Notes: generated by a model not told the origin, from the sequence alone. Positions 11,240 through 22,274 are shown, counted from the stretch's first letter. The stretch: DNA of 64,000 bases from Plutella xylostella (GCF_932276165.1 NC_064012.1:14949501-15013500), one strand, 5' to 3'. Numbers and translations are program-made.

Positions 11240-14030
11240 ATTAAAGGTTTTTTTCATTATGGCGATGGAGGGGGATCTGAGGATGTGGGAGGGTATTGTG
11301 CAATTATTATTAAGTTTTTAACTGACACCTACTACCGGTCTGTTTAGTTACAAGGAGTTTTTTCCTATTGTCTATTGACTGGATTACGAGTTGGTTTTAG
11401 AAGTAAGGAAACCGGATCGGATTTAAGGGTATTGGAATTTTGAACGGGAAGCGTTCAACTTTCGGGTTGGTGAGGAAAGATTTGCAGCCATGGTCTAAAA
11501 GAGTTTTCTTGTGTAAACTTACATAAGTAGCAAGTTAGTAACTAATCGTTTTATTCGCTCTATGGAGGTTTTGCCGAAAAGTGTCCTCGGCTTATTTAGG
11601 TAATTCTTTAAAAAAAACTAAGTATATTATTAATATTTAGTGCTGTTCATCCAGTTCTTATGAATAAGAACGAAAGATCGAGGGTTAGATTATGGAAATT
11701 GTGTGAAACCTTCGGGTAGACTAACTCTGTTTGTCGCGTTTGGGCTAGTAAGCCGTTTTCTCGTAGGTGTTTAATTATTATCCTTAGCCGTTTCGACGGT
11801 CATCTGAGTTACCACCAGTATTTAAAGCTTGTTCATGTCAAAACTATTTCATGTGACGTCACACGTTTTAACCTACAGTCGTTTGCAATAGAAACCAACA
11901 ATCATGTAAACAAATATGGCGGACTGACATTGACAGCGTATTGTTTATGCCCGTAGTGATGTCATAGTGTTCTAATTAGATTAAATATATAAGCCATAGA
12001 CTATAAAATAAAACTGATTATATATAAAAAAAAGTGTTTATTAAAACAAATTTAAATCTTCGTCTTCGTCATCATCACTATCAGAAGTGTCGCCGGTGAC
12101 CGTAATTATAAATGGAACCACTATATGTCATCGCTTGCCATGTCTAAAATGCCGTCGAGCTTTTTCATTTCTTCCTCTTCCTTTTTTCGTTTTGGTTAAT
12201 TATATTCTTGCTCTTGAATTTTTTTTAAATTGTATTCAAATAATATTAAATTAAAATAATTTATTAAATTAAAAATAAAAGATAACTTCAGATTACGAAC
12301 AACACTAACTTTTCAATGACTTATAGAGTTCGATGAGTAAAAAACTAAGATGACAGCTTGTCAAATACTTCGAAATTTTTACGTTGCAAATGTTTTAACA
12401 AATTTAACTTATAAATACAAGTTAAATCGTGTTGAAGATAATGTGAAAACAATGGTGTGTTCGTTGAAATCAGACTATGTTCATAAATTGATCGAAAATG
12501 TATGTGATTACGGAGTAATCGTGACAATTTGGTTTGTTTACATGATTGCTGGTTTCCATTGCAAACCACTATACTGTTTTCCGCGTTGTTCTTTGTACTG
12601 TTCTAATGTAACAAAATGTTCTTCGACTATTTATTAAATTTACATTGAAATAGACTTTAGATTTATTTTTATTCCACTGAAATGATCACCAGATTTAAAA
12701 CATGACGAGAATATTATACTTATGTTGTGACTTAATTTACAGTAGGTAACTATTAGAAATTTACATCATTAGTTTTGAAGTGGAGGTCACGTGAAAAGTT
12801 TTGGCTCTTTCTAGGTAGATAAGACTATTTATGTTGTAGGTATTTCTGTCAATGTTAATGATAATTATTATAGTCTATTATACTTAAATCGTTATTAATT
12901 TAAGAGTTTATTTTATTTTTGTTACGATTTCAATTACCTAATGATTACATTTACCTATGTATACTTAATTTGTGATGGTAACGGACAGACTGATCATAAA
13001 AAAATATTTTTGAAATACCTTTTAGTATCTAGTAGTATAATACTCAATCTATTACATTTTTTTTTAATTTACTTTAACTTAGGTATTTTAAACTCCTTGT
13101 TTGTTGATGCCGGTATATTGGAGAAATATGCTTAATTTAAATTATGTATCTAATTCTTTATTGCACAAAATATATTTATGTATAAATAATAATAATGTGG
13201 GTTGTAGCCGAGTGCTTAAGGAGAAATGCATGCTTGATTTTATTTCTAAACAATATATCTCTCCTGCGAAACTCGTCTCGACTTATTTTATACTCATAAA
13301 GCCACATAAAATATATTTTTGTTTTTAAATATTATATCATTTCTAATCTGCTTATTTCACACACCTATGCAGCGGGAGCTAAATATGTTGCCACAGACTC
13401 AAGTAAAACATAAGTCTGGGCAACAAATTTTATTATGATAAATATTATTATATTATTTATGTATTTAGGTACTTTGAAAATATTTCAGTTTTTAGGGTAA
13501 TAATAGTATTAAAGTAAGTAATTGGATAATTTAGGTAATTGCACGTGAAACGGCGGCATTTTTAGCAGAATCTTAATTCAAATATACCTAATTATATTTT
13601 ATTTTTATTTTTAGGTATTTTACCTATTTATCTGCTAGTATAGTATAATGCTTATTATATAATGATATCATCATTAGTCACTAATCATCCACCGTCGGAC
13701 ACAGGATATATATTATTATTATAATTTATAATGTATATGTATAATACTGCTACCTTTAAGTACCCATATTTTTTTATTTTATGTAGATTTTTTGGTTTAA
13801 ATAAACATATTTATATATATTTTTTATGTATGGATACGCCTGTTGAAAATGCTTCCGCGTACTCCGTGCTTGGTAGACATGTAAGATGTAGACGGGCTCA
13901 ATGTCTTTATAATCTAGATTTTGATTGTATGTTTCTATATTCTTATTTGTGTACCACACCGGGAGGTACTCTTGAATATATATTATCTGTAGGTGATAAT
14001 CCGTTAAGTAAAGGTCGTAATTTTCGATTA
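11240..14030. other. AT-rich intergenic DNA with a decayed coding remnant
   Basis: No functional gene seen. On the minus strand around 12040-12200 two short frames survive: one ends KKLDGILDMASDDI-stop, the next ends VTGDTSDSDDDEDEDLNLF-stop with AATAAA just after the stop. They are adjacent, in different frames, and look like the broken acidic C-terminus of a protein, probably a transposon or retrocopy. A LINE 3'-end scrap on the minus strand lies near 13667-13712. Confidence 0.4.
12040..12200 (-). pseudogene. Remnant of an acidic C-terminal coding region
   Basis: Minus-strand codons give an acidic tail (SDSDDDEDEDLNLF, stop at about 12044) and upstream, in another frame, a Lys/Glu-rich helix (EEEEMKKLDGILDMASDD, stop). 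A polyadenylation hexamer follows the stop at once. The frame break and lack of a splice acceptor argue for a decayed gene copy. Family unknown. Confidence 0.35.
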
Positions 14031-14033
14031 TAA

Positions 14034-14174
14034 GGGCCTGTTCCACAATGTCTGGTTAGTGGTTACCTGTCGGATAAAATACATACTGTCACTGTCTAAA
14101 AAATAATGACAGAGAGTGACAGCATGTATTTTATCCGACAGGTAGCCACTAACCAGACATTGTGGAACAGGCCC
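14034..14174. mobile_element. Near-perfect hairpin MITE flanked by TAA
   Basis: GGGCCTGTTCCACAATGTCT and its exact reverse complement close a palindrome of 141 bp with arms of about 60 bp, flanked by TAA at 14031-14033 and 14175-14177. The TIR start and 3-bp site match the PIF/Harbinger-like elements at 691 and 15659. The high arm identity suggests recent insertion. Confidence 0.8.
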
Positions 14175-14385
14175 TAAATCTTGATGTTTACATGTCATTG
14201 TTATGTAGTTATGTCAGTAGTTCTAAGGTTAGAACTTGTAAGCCGTAGCAGTCATTAAAATTATGAGGGCTGTTTCTTTAGTTCATAGTTATTGAATTTC
14301 AAATCAAAATATACATTGTTTCTCATCTGGTTTAAACATTATTACTCATATAAAAACAGTATGTAATATGTTTACATAAATAATG

Positions 14386-14548
14386 ATGTTGATTCTGAAG
14401 GCAGAAATTCTAATTTTAACGCTGTCAAACTAAAAAATTTGCTAGCATAAAATGACATTTACGGAAACAATCATAGAGTCGAATTTTAAACAAAGAAATT
14501 AAGGTTTTGACATCGCTAAATTTAAAATTTCTGCCTTCAGAATCGATA
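14386..14548. mobile_element. Inverted-repeat element (arms GATTCTGAAGGCAGAAATT)
   Basis: GATTCTGAAGGCAGAAATTC at the left and AAATTTCTGCCTTCAGAATC at the right are inverted copies about 160 bp apart. Short AT-rich interior, no gene. Confidence 0.6.
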
Positions 14549-14739
14549 TCAATGTATAAACTCCCGGACTATGAATATGTATTGCTGCCGGAATATAAAT
14601 ATCCATCCGATGATCTAATATTCCCCTTCTTATGTAATTCATACGAGCGATATTTCTTAAAAAAGTTAAAAATTAGATACCTATACCTACCTATGGTAAG
14701 TTTGGCCAAAATGTTTTTACCTTTTTGACATTAGGGATG

Positions 14740-15650
14740 GACCATGATGTGTAGGATTTTTAAGAATGATTACTCAATTCATCAAATGAATGAGAATGAT
14801 AAGGTTGCATTTTAGCTTTCTTATTAAATATATATAATATATACTTAATATTCATTTATATATTTAATACATTATTATTATATGTAGGTATATTATACTT
14901 GATGGAACATTTAGATAATTATAATATGTACCTATCTAAGTATGGTGTAACATAAGTTAACTTGTCTGAATGCGAAAATCAGTACTCTCTAATACTTACC
15001 TAGATCAGAGTACACTTTTTAATTAATTTTAACATACCTAACTAAATATGTATAATAAACATTATTAACAACGATTGATATCTTACGAATTTAAAAATAA
15101 TTAGTTTCTAACAAATTTTATAATATTATTATGTATCTTCTATCTATAATACGAATGTATATAATATATATATATATATACATAATTACATATATATAAA
15201 TTCCAGCACAAGCTCCTTACATACTCGTAAAACGTAAGTACCTAACTATTTATAAAATATAGGTAATTCTATTGTGTTAGTTTTTTTTATAAAGTTTTCT
15301 CAATTATATTGTTAAGTATACAACATTTATAGGAAACTATACTATGTATCTTATTTAAATGCTAAATTGATTGTTTTTATTTTAGTAAATTTTAATAGGT
15401 ACCTACGTAAGAAACTTGATGTTAAAGTAGTTCTATGACTTATACCCACTTATTAAATAAACGTTATATCGATGTGAATTGGTACTGTATTCATTTCCTA
15501 TTTAAATTAACACAAAATTATTAGTTTTAATTCTTTATTGCACAAATTAATATAAACTTAAGTGTACAAAATAATGATGGACTTGCTCAATACATTGTTT
15601 GATTAGGTACGTGTATACGATAACTGATTCTTTAAACTAAGTAAGAATTA
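14740..15650. other. AT-rich spacer without recognised features
   Basis: Very AT-rich sequence with a TA microsatellite around 15155-15180 and a minus-strand LINE 3'-end scrap (TTCTTTATTGCACAAA) near 15528-15545. No gene supported. Confidence 0.5.
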
Positions 15651-15658
15651 ATCACTAA

Positions 15659-15794
15659 GGGCCACTTGCAGAAACATATTAAATCTAGATTTAGTGTAAA
15701 ATCTCGATTTAGTGTCCAATTTTATATGGACTGACGTTTCTTAAATCGAGATTTTACACTAAATCTAGATTTAATATGTTTCTGCAAGTGGCCC
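15659..15794. mobile_element. Hairpin MITE, GGGCCACTTGCAG family, flanked by TAA
   Basis: GGGCCACTTGCAGAAACATA and its reverse complement are the ends of a 136-bp palindrome with TAA at both flanks (15656-15658, 15795-15797). It is closely related to the two nested copies at 16819-17455. Confidence 0.8.
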
Positions 15795-15906
15795 TAAGTT
15801 ATTAGCACATACAAAATTTTAGGTTTCAAAACGAAAACTTTCAGTCAGAATTAAACAAAATTTATTTTCTTCATCTGATGTCATACGCAAAACACTAAAG
15901 TACTTA

Positions 15907-16361
15907 TACAGGGTGTTGCAAAAATGGTATACTAAGCCGAAACCAGCATGTGCAGCATATTATACATCTAAGCCCGAAACTGAAATCAAATTTCAAAATT
16001 CGTGAAAAAAATATAATTTTCCATAAAAAATATACAGTCAACAAATATATTATGGGATTTCGAATGTCAAAAAAGCAATAATATAATGGACAGATTATAC
16101 AGGATGATGCAAAAAGGGTATACTAAGCCGAAAGCTACATGTGCAGCATGGTATATCTAAGCCCAAAACTGCAAAATTTCAAAATGCGCGAAAAAAACAA
16201 TCGTATTCCATATAAACTTTGTTGGTAACGTGACTTTTTACTATAGAGAATATTTTATTTTTGTCGCGAATGTAGAAATTCTGATTTCAGTTTCGGGCTT
16301 AGATATACCATGCTGCACATGCTGGTTTCGGCTTAGTATACCCTTTTTGCAACACCCTGTA
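15907..16361. mobile_element. MITE with TIRs TACAGGGTGTTGCAAAAA
   Basis: TACAGGGTGTTGCAAAAATG at 15907 and the matching inverted end at 16310-16361 give TIRs of about 50 bp bounded by TA, as in Tc1/mariner-type MITEs. A third partial copy of the TIR lies inside at about 16098-16200, so one copy seems to have inserted in or been duplicated within another. A solo end of the same family occurs at 55685-55745. Confidence 0.75.
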
Positions 16362-16369
16362 CATATATT

Positions 16370-16815
16370 AGAAACTTTAAGAATTATACGTGTTTCGTGT
16401 TAGCTCTTTTTAGTTTTTCATCCAAGTAGCTCACTTAAAGTAGCATGTATAAAAAAACGTAGGTACATATTACTACGTGTATAAGGTAAACGATGCGATC
16501 ACCGCCACCCAAAAGAGTGATGGTGTCACCGCCACCTTCAATCAATTTGGGTGTGGGTAAAGGGGTAAAAACAGGGTATGAATTTCCATTTTGGGCACAT
16601 ATTAACCGATTCTAATGAAATTGAAAACGTAAATATAGTAACAAAAAAATATGATGGTGACCTTGAGCTGATCTGATGATGGAAACGGAAGACAGGCAAC
16701 TATACTTCGTGTTTAGGCTTGAATGATTCGTATTGACTAGTAGGACTTACATTTGCATCTTACTTTTGATTGACAATTATTGCAAATAAACTAAAAACAA
16801 TAAAATAAACTGGCC
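16370..16815. other. Unassigned spacer
   Basis: No exon or repeat boundary recognised. A short CACCGCCACC pair near 16500-16535 is the only local repetition. Confidence 0.4.
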
Positions 16816-16864
16816 CTTAGGGTGACTTGCACAAACATATTAAATCTAGATTTAGTCTTAAATC

Positions 16865-17211
16865 GCAGAGCGGTGGTAGCTCAGTCGGGTAAGCGCCCGC
16901 TTCTCACGCAAGAGATGCAGGTTCGAATCCCGGCGCTGACATGTACCAATGAGTTCTTTGAATTTAAGTAGAATGTATACCATCGCTCTTACGGTGAAGG
17001 AAAACATCGTGAGGAAACCTGCATATCTAGATTTAGCACATCTAGATATATGAACCCACCAACCCGCGGTGGACCAGCGTGGTGGGAAATGGTCCAAGCT
17101 TTGGAAGGCAGTTTCGACCTTGGGGATATGCACAAAGGTTCCATTCGAGAGAGCCAGGTGCAGGTACTGTCACCCCCAACAGAGAATAGAATAGAATAGA
17201 ATAGAATAAAA
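16865..17211 (+). mobile_element. Complete tRNA-derived SINE (head A, tail T1) with 12-bp target duplication
   Basis: The head carries perfect pol III boxes: A box TAGCTCAGTCGGG and B box GGTTCGAATCCC. The middle has GAAAACATCGTGAGGAAACC, and the tail module T1 has CCACCAACCCGC...CCAGCGTGGTGG, ending in (AATAG)n. TAGTCTTAAATC is duplicated on both sides (16853-16864 and 17212-17223). It is a retroposon, not a tRNA gene: the tRNA fold is incomplete and the body continues for 270 bp. A minus-strand copy lies at 37697-38031. Confidence 0.9.
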
Positions 17212-17293
17212 TAGTCTTAAATCTCGATTTAGTGTCAAATTTTACATGGATTGACGTTTCTTAAATCGAGATTTGGCACTAAATATAGATTTT

Positions 17294-17432
17294 AGGGCGA
17301 CTTGCACAAACATATTAAATCTAGATTTAATGTTAAATATTGGTTTAAGACATACATTTATATGGATTGACGTTTCTTAAATCTAGATTTGACACTAAAT
17401 CTAGATTTAATATGTTTGTGCAAGTGGCCCTA
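17294..17432. mobile_element. Complete hairpin MITE nested in the right TIR of another
   Basis: AGGGCGACTTGCACAAACAT and its inverted copy GTGCAAGTGGCCCT close a 139-bp palindrome. Immediately after it, the sequence ATGTTTGTGCAAGTGGCCC is repeated as the displaced end of the outer element. Confidence 0.75.
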
Positions 17433-17471
17433 AATGTTTGTGCAAGTGGCCCTTAGTGTTAGTAACTAACT

Positions 17472-17533
17472 TACCGAAACTTTAGGAAAGTGACCGAATA
17501 GAGGAATTCAGTCACTTTCCTAAAGTTTCGGTA
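17472..17533. repeat. Perfect 62-bp hairpin in the 3' region of the minus-strand gene
   Basis: ACCGAAACTTTAGGAAAGTG and its exact inverse flank a loop of about 15 bases, bounded by TA on each side. It starts about 30 bases after the stop codon of the gene at 17563-20980, so the hairpin would be in its 3' UTR. A tiny MITE is the simplest reading. Confidence 0.7.
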
Positions 17534-17562
17534 CAAATGGGAATTATAACCCATGGGCTGCC

Positions 17563-20500
17563 CTAGGACCAGCCCCCCCCGCCCCTCAGCAGCCGGCCCC
17601 GCCCCCGCCCGAGGATCATTTTATTTTCGAACAGCACCACCTGCCGGGAAAACCCATCGAGGAAGCCATCGGGTTCGTCCAACGTTGGCCTTGGAGCTCG
17701 ACGACGTTGGCGGTTTTTCTGCGGTGCCTCTGTTGGGATGAAGGCATTAGTTTAGGTTTATCTGCGGTGCATGAAAGGAGCCTTTTCGGTTGACGTCTTG
17801 ACTGTACTTTAAATATTTGCGTCCGGCGCACCCTGGGCACCCTTTCACTATGGTGTTAATCTAACAATGTAAAAAAAAACTTTGTATTTCTGAGGATTTT
17901 TTAACACTACACACTAATACACTGCTTACTTATCTCTTTCTGCACCTACCTATTTTCATTGACGGAACATTAATTCGTATTACGAGTCTTGCAAAGGTAG
18001 GTATAGAAAGCCGAAAGGAGGTGATATAGGGGGCCATTCTATACAATTATATAATTTAGAATTGGTACAACTGTGCATCATTCACCACTTCTTCATCACA
18101 CACCCATCTTACCTCCATCTGACAGCTCAATCTCGCTGGAATGTGCCGCGTCCTGCGCTCCCAGCATGAACTCCTCTACTGAGCTATCATACTCCCTGGC
18201 AGCTGGGTAGGCAGCATCCATTGAGTGGTCATGACCTGAAAAGAGAAGGGTTGTATTAAATATTAAACACTAGAGCTTCTATCGGGCGATCCACCACTAT
18301 AAAAAATAGTTACTCAAGTACGGTGGCCTGCGCCTAAAAGTAGGTATACAGGTGGAGTTTTCAAAATAGCGATCCCTGATGATGAAGGGACCAGCTACAT
18401 CTGTTACAATTTATGCTGTGTTTGTCTCTGTATATAATTTACTGTGTTTGTTTATAATTTTTTATTTTTATGTTGTGTGATTATGAGCCATGCTCGAAAT
18501 AAATGAATTTGAATTTGAATTTGAATAAATCCGGGGACGTGTTGTGTGTGTTGTGTGTAGCAGTGGTGTTTATGTGGATGTGCTTGAGCAGCATGTGAGC
18601 TTGAGATCGCTATTTTAAAACCTCCGCCTGTATACTTTTAGGCGCAGGCCACCGTATATGTACAGTGCAGCGAGCATAGGATTCGATACTATTTTCGAAT
18701 CTACACGAAGGGTCACTTTTACCAAACGCTAAACGTATTTAAATCAAATTTTAAATACATTTTGTACTAACTGACAGACGTATGACAGGCTACTAAATAC
18801 GTTTAGCGTTTGGTGAAATTCCACCTAACATATGGAAAAAACAAATGTCACTTTTGGAACTAACTTTGCCTTACATTTTGACAGTGACAGTTGACGATAC
18901 GCAACGTTAACGGAGGATCGAAACTTGTGCTCACGACTCTGTACACATATACGACCAGCAGTATAAGTAGCTATATACTTTTTTACTTTGTCAAACTACC
19001 TACATAACAAACCGTCAATTGATGTTAGGCAGTTTGTGAGTTTGACAAGGTGCAAAAGTGTACAACCACTTATGCAGCTGAAGCTGACTGCACATACAAA
19101 CATGCATATGCTCACGACCGTAATCCCCGAAGGTATAGTCAGAGGAGACTCGTAAGCGACAATAAAAAGTTCCAGTTAGAAAATCACCAAATTACTACTA
19201 AAGGAGCTCAATGACGCCGTCTGCAATATTGAAGTACATTTTAATACAAGCTGTTCCCGCGCGCTTCGCTTCGCCTTAAAATGTTTTCCCGTGGGAATTC
19301 CGGGATAATTGTAACGATAAAATATGCTGAAATAAAAGTTTCATTATTATTATAAAAATTAGCCTATGTTCTTTTCCAGGGTCTAGACCGTATGTATACC
19401 AAATTTCATTCAAATCGGTTCAGTAGTTTTGGCGTGATCTTCTCTTGTAACAGACAGAAAGACATACAGACAGAAAAATTAATGTTGGGGTCATTTGTTG
19501 TCGACATTTTGTGAGTGGACTGTTTCATTGCTCGCCAGTGTACATGTCGCAGTCATCTGGTTTAATCTCCTGTTTGATTGAACCGCTAGCCCGTTCATTG
19601 GATGACGCTACTCAGTTGAATGACTAAAGAACAACTCGTCAAGTGGTTGACTGTAACGTCCAACGTCTTGACTGAACGTTATTCAGCGAAGTCGTTAAAT
19701 GGGATATAGTAAAGCAACTTTGTAATGTCTGGTTAGGATGAACATGACCAGACAAGAGTCAACAAAAAGACTATGTTACAAAGCTCTCATCTCACAAATT
19801 AACTAAACAATAACAATAAACGTACCTTGATATTGTTGTTCATAATTATCCAGTTTCAGCACATTTTTTTCTTTGAAACTATCCGCCGGCGGTGTAATAA
19901 TAGGTAAATCCATGTTGTCACACTATTTTAACATAAATAACGCACTTTAAAGCTTATTTATTTGCAAAAAATAACAATACAAGTGCTTTTTATGTCAGCT
20001 GTTCGCTGTTAGACGCCATATTTGTTTTATTCACCACCTGACTGATCTTAAGTCCGCTAACTAGTTGGACGCTTTGTGACGCTTGTACCATCAACGTTCG
20101 GCCTAGTCATACAACTGAATAGCGTCATCCAATGAACGGGCAAGCGGTTCAATCAAACAGGAGATTAAACCAGATGCCTGCGACATATATATTACCTGGG
20201 GATTTCGGTCCGGTCTCCACGAAAGCCTCGTTGAGGGTGGTGGAGGCTTCATCCACCGTGTACGTCTCGTTGAGGCAAGACACATATCTGTAACGAAATC
20301 AATATCCGAGTGATGCCACTTGTACCAACAAAAACAATAATTATTTTATTTACTGACCAATAAATAATAACAGAGGATAATGTTTTAACTACATGTCTAA
20401 AGTAATAATAATAATATTTAAGTATAAAATAACTTTTGGTAATGTCTTAACAAAAATAGATCAAATCTGAATTTAAGTAGTAGTAGAATAGAATACTAAA

Positions 20501-20980
20501 CGTTTTAGTTACCAAACCTACAAAAAAACATGTAGTCCTTCAGTGCACACACACACAAATCTTCATGCTTTAGGGAAAATAGGTAAATTACTGTTCCAAA
20601 CTAGGAAATAACAGAATATTTTTCAGATGATTAAAAACTTGAGTTCCTCAATTAAATAATCCTAGAAAAAAGGGATCGGAAAAAGTAATCATAGTTTTAA
20701 ACATCCTATGAATTGTTTTCGTTTACGACATGGTAAACTTCTTAACCTAGAAACTTGAAGTGAGTTAAAAGTTAAAACTTCTTGATATAAATCAGAAGTA
20801 ATATTAATAAATCTAGATAGGTAAGTATAAGTATAAAGTTTGTATAAAGGTAGTTCCTTACCTTTTACGAGGCTGCTCCTCTTTTTCTTTTCCACCATCC
20901 TTGCGTGTCCTATTCAGGACCCATTTTTCTTGTTTACGATAAAATCGGAGCTTGAAAATGGAATCCAGCTCGACAGACAT
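17563..20980 (-). CDS. Unidentified four-exon gene, basic/acidic 166-residue protein
   Basis: Minus-strand exons: 20980-20862 (ATG at 20980), 20287-20196, 18235-18113, 17729-17563 (stop TAG). Donors are GTAAGG, GTAATA and GTAAGA; acceptors are TTACAG, TTTCAG and CAACAG; the phases 2, 1 and 1 match at every join. The protein starts MSVELDSIFKLRFYRKQEKW, has a Lys/Glu-rich run, a middle part with YVSCLNETYTVDEASTTLNE and SSVEEFMLGAQDAAHSSEIE, then a basic run (KNRQRRRAPRP), LDEPDGFLDGFSRQVVLFEN and an Arg/Gly tail (GRGRGRLLRGGGG). No signal peptide or membrane segment. RG-rich tails often bind RNA, but I do not recognise the family. If the last intron were retained, the frame would end at 18096 after GKMGV. 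The gene is convergent with TCF25. Exon 2 ends only about 10 bp from an inserted inverted-repeat element. Confidence 0.65.
18319..18656. mobile_element. MITE with TIRs TACGGTGGCCTGCGCCTAAA, containing a LINE 3' end
   Basis: Inverted repeats of about 50 bp (TACGGTGGCCTGCGCCTAAA at the left, its inverse at the right) with TA at both edges lie within intron 3 of the minus-strand gene. The interior holds a retrotransposon-like tail, AAATAAATGAATTTGAATTT with (GAATTT) repeats at 18497-18530, so a LINE end probably inserted in the MITE. Confidence 0.75.
18710..18826. mobile_element. Palindromic MITE, family 'ACCAAACGCTAAACG', copy 2
   Basis: TACCAAACGCTAAACGTATT and its inverse AATACGTTTAGCGTTTGGTG are about 100 bp apart. 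Same family as 558-682, here with better preserved arms. Confidence 0.75.
19085..19165 (-). mobile_element. Partial SINE/LINE tail module T2
   Basis: GCTCACGACCGTAATCCCCG and GGTCAGAGG-like sequence match the T2 module at 62630-62800 and 43025-43150. Truncated on both sides. Confidence 0.5.
19247..19490 (-). mobile_element. CTAGT-ended Helitron-like repeat, minus strand
   Basis: Minus-strand copy of the repeat at 7938-8143: it shares CCCGTGGGAATTCCGGGATA, the segment around GGTCTAGACCGTATGTATAC, and the CTGTTACAAGAG side. An AT-rich stretch near 19312-19365 is extra relative to the other copy. Confidence 0.5.
19545..20185. mobile_element. 640-bp element with ~80-bp terminal inverted repeats in intron 2
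   Basis: The left end (19548-19625) has CATCTGGTTTAATCTCCTGT...TTCATTGGATGACGCTA and the right end (20105-20183) is its inverted copy with only a few changes. The outer edges share ACATGTCGCAG-like sequence. The interior holds a possible alternative first exon of the host gene. No transposase is encoded. Confidence 0.75.
19826..19913 (-). CDS. Possible alternative first exon of the minus-strand gene
   Basis: A minus-strand ATG at 19913 (context GACAACATGG) opens 29 codons, MDLPIITPPADSFKEKNVLK and nine more, to a donor GTACGT. It ends in phase 1, the same phase as exon 2, so it would splice in frame to the exon at 18235. The upstream minus-strand sequence is intron-like or 5' UTR-like (AACAAATATGGCG, TGACATAAAAAGC). 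It would replace the first 70 residues of the main isoform. With a short open frame this could be chance. Confidence 0.4.
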
Positions 20981-20989
20981 TGCAAGTTT

Positions 20990-22050
20990 ACCAATGGTGC
21001 GGTATTCGGTCGAGTAAATTGTAATGACTTAATGAAGGTAGTTTTTGAAAACTCGAAAAAAGGTTCTAGATAATCGAAAGAAAAACATTTATGGGGAAGA
21101 AAACCAAGTGAAACTTTGGCAGCACCAGCGAGTGTGCCTTTCTGGTTCTAACCAATTATCTTGTTAGGGAGAAAAAAAATGTGACTGAACCAACCAATTA
21201 GAACTGTGGAATTAGGCTCAGTCGCCCAAGGCGCCATCTGTAATTAGAATTTTAGTTTTTCTCCCCATTGAAAACAATTGTAATATCAATGGCACAATTT
21301 ATTTTGACTGTACCCCCGACTGCTACTAATGTGACATGACTACGCCAAACAAAAGAATTCAACGCGCGCTCAGAAAGAAAGTTCTATCAAATGATTTGTT
21401 AAAAATAGAAACGCTAATTTATGCTTAGTCTTGTTTCATAACTATATTTAGCGATACTTCTTACTTTCTTTTCTATAAATAACTAGTAAAATTTCACCCT
21501 AGCAAATCATACCAACCAATTTGTTTAAAAAAACACGTAAATGAATGCACTGGACGATTAGTAAATGCCCTCTATTATTGAACATACGAACCTTTATTGC
21601 TTTGATCTGGGGACTTGCCACCTTTCCTAGTTCGAACCAGCTGCTTTGCAGTATAAACAAGGACCTTGGGCGTTATAACTGGACTGCTAATTCTACAATT
21701 ATACAATAGATGGCGCTAGTTGTTACGTTGATACAAAATTTCATCTGACGAATGATGTACTCCACCCGGCATTAAAATGGTTTTTACAGCATTTTTACAC
21801 TGCAATGACTTGGCCCAGTCGAAGCAGTTTCTATCCCTGATTGCCATAGGCCTTTTAATCCTGGAATTCCCACGGGAGACCGTTTCCCTTCGTATAATAT
21901 TTTCTGTCTCTTTGCATTCTGATGAATATTTTAGATGTATGTATTAGATTTTCATACTGTAAATGTTTAACTAAATGGAAATCGTAATTGCCTGCAAGAG
22001 TAAAGCCCGTCCTTTGTAAACAAAGGTATATTGCGGGTTACTCAAATATG
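20990..22050. other. Upstream region of the minus-strand gene
   Basis: It holds the presumed promoter of the gene starting at 20980. No TATA element is obvious. A scrap of the CTAGT-ended repeat (CCTGGAATTCCCACGGGA) lies at about 21860-21880. No exon supported. Confidence 0.4.
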
Positions 22051-22056
22051 AAGTAC

Positions 22057-22274
22057 CTATGATAATGAAAAAAAAACACACAAAAAACACGCACTCACGC
22101 CTTGTACTAATGTACTCCCTTGCGGGGTAGGCAGAGGTGCATTGCTGCACCCACTTATCGCCAGAGTGGATGTTAGTCCCAATGTAATAGGGGGCGGGCC
22201 TATTGCCATTTTACGGGCACATCCAAGACCCGAGAACAAATATCTGTGTTTAAACAAATATCTGCCCCAGCCAG
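22057..22274 (-). mobile_element. SINE tail T3 with its tRNA head cut off by a tandem array
   Basis: On the minus strand: GGGGCAGATATTTGTTTAAA, GGATGTGCCCGTAAAATGGC, GCAGCAATGCACCTCTGCCT. The full-length relative at 54430-54676 continues into a tRNA-like head; here the match stops at CAGCC (22273) and the decamer array begins. Confidence 0.7.

Larger units (their letters stand above)
16819..17455. mobile_element. GGGCCACTTGC-family MITE split by a SINE and by a second MITE
   Basis: The left end TAGGGTGACTTGCACAAACA begins at about 16818 and the matching right end TGTTTGTGCAAGTGGCCC ends at about 17454. The element is interrupted by a SINE at 16865-17211 and its right terminal repeat is split by a complete copy of the same family at 17294-17432. 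This gives the order of events: outer MITE first, then SINE and inner MITE. Confidence 0.75.

Noticed and set aside
16865..16940. tRNA gene
   Set aside because: A and B boxes are perfect, but the acceptor stem does not close and the sequence continues into a SINE body with a target duplication. The same holds for 36740-36814, 42836-42910 and 54600-54676.
17524..17790. Plus-strand open frame with protein-like text (EDHFIFEQHHLPGKPIEEAI)
   Set aside because: It is antisense to the last exon of the minus-strand gene, whose splice acceptor and phase fit, and it has no good splice boundaries of its own. It would also join TCF25 in phase, but only by skipping that gene's stop exon and poly(A) signal.
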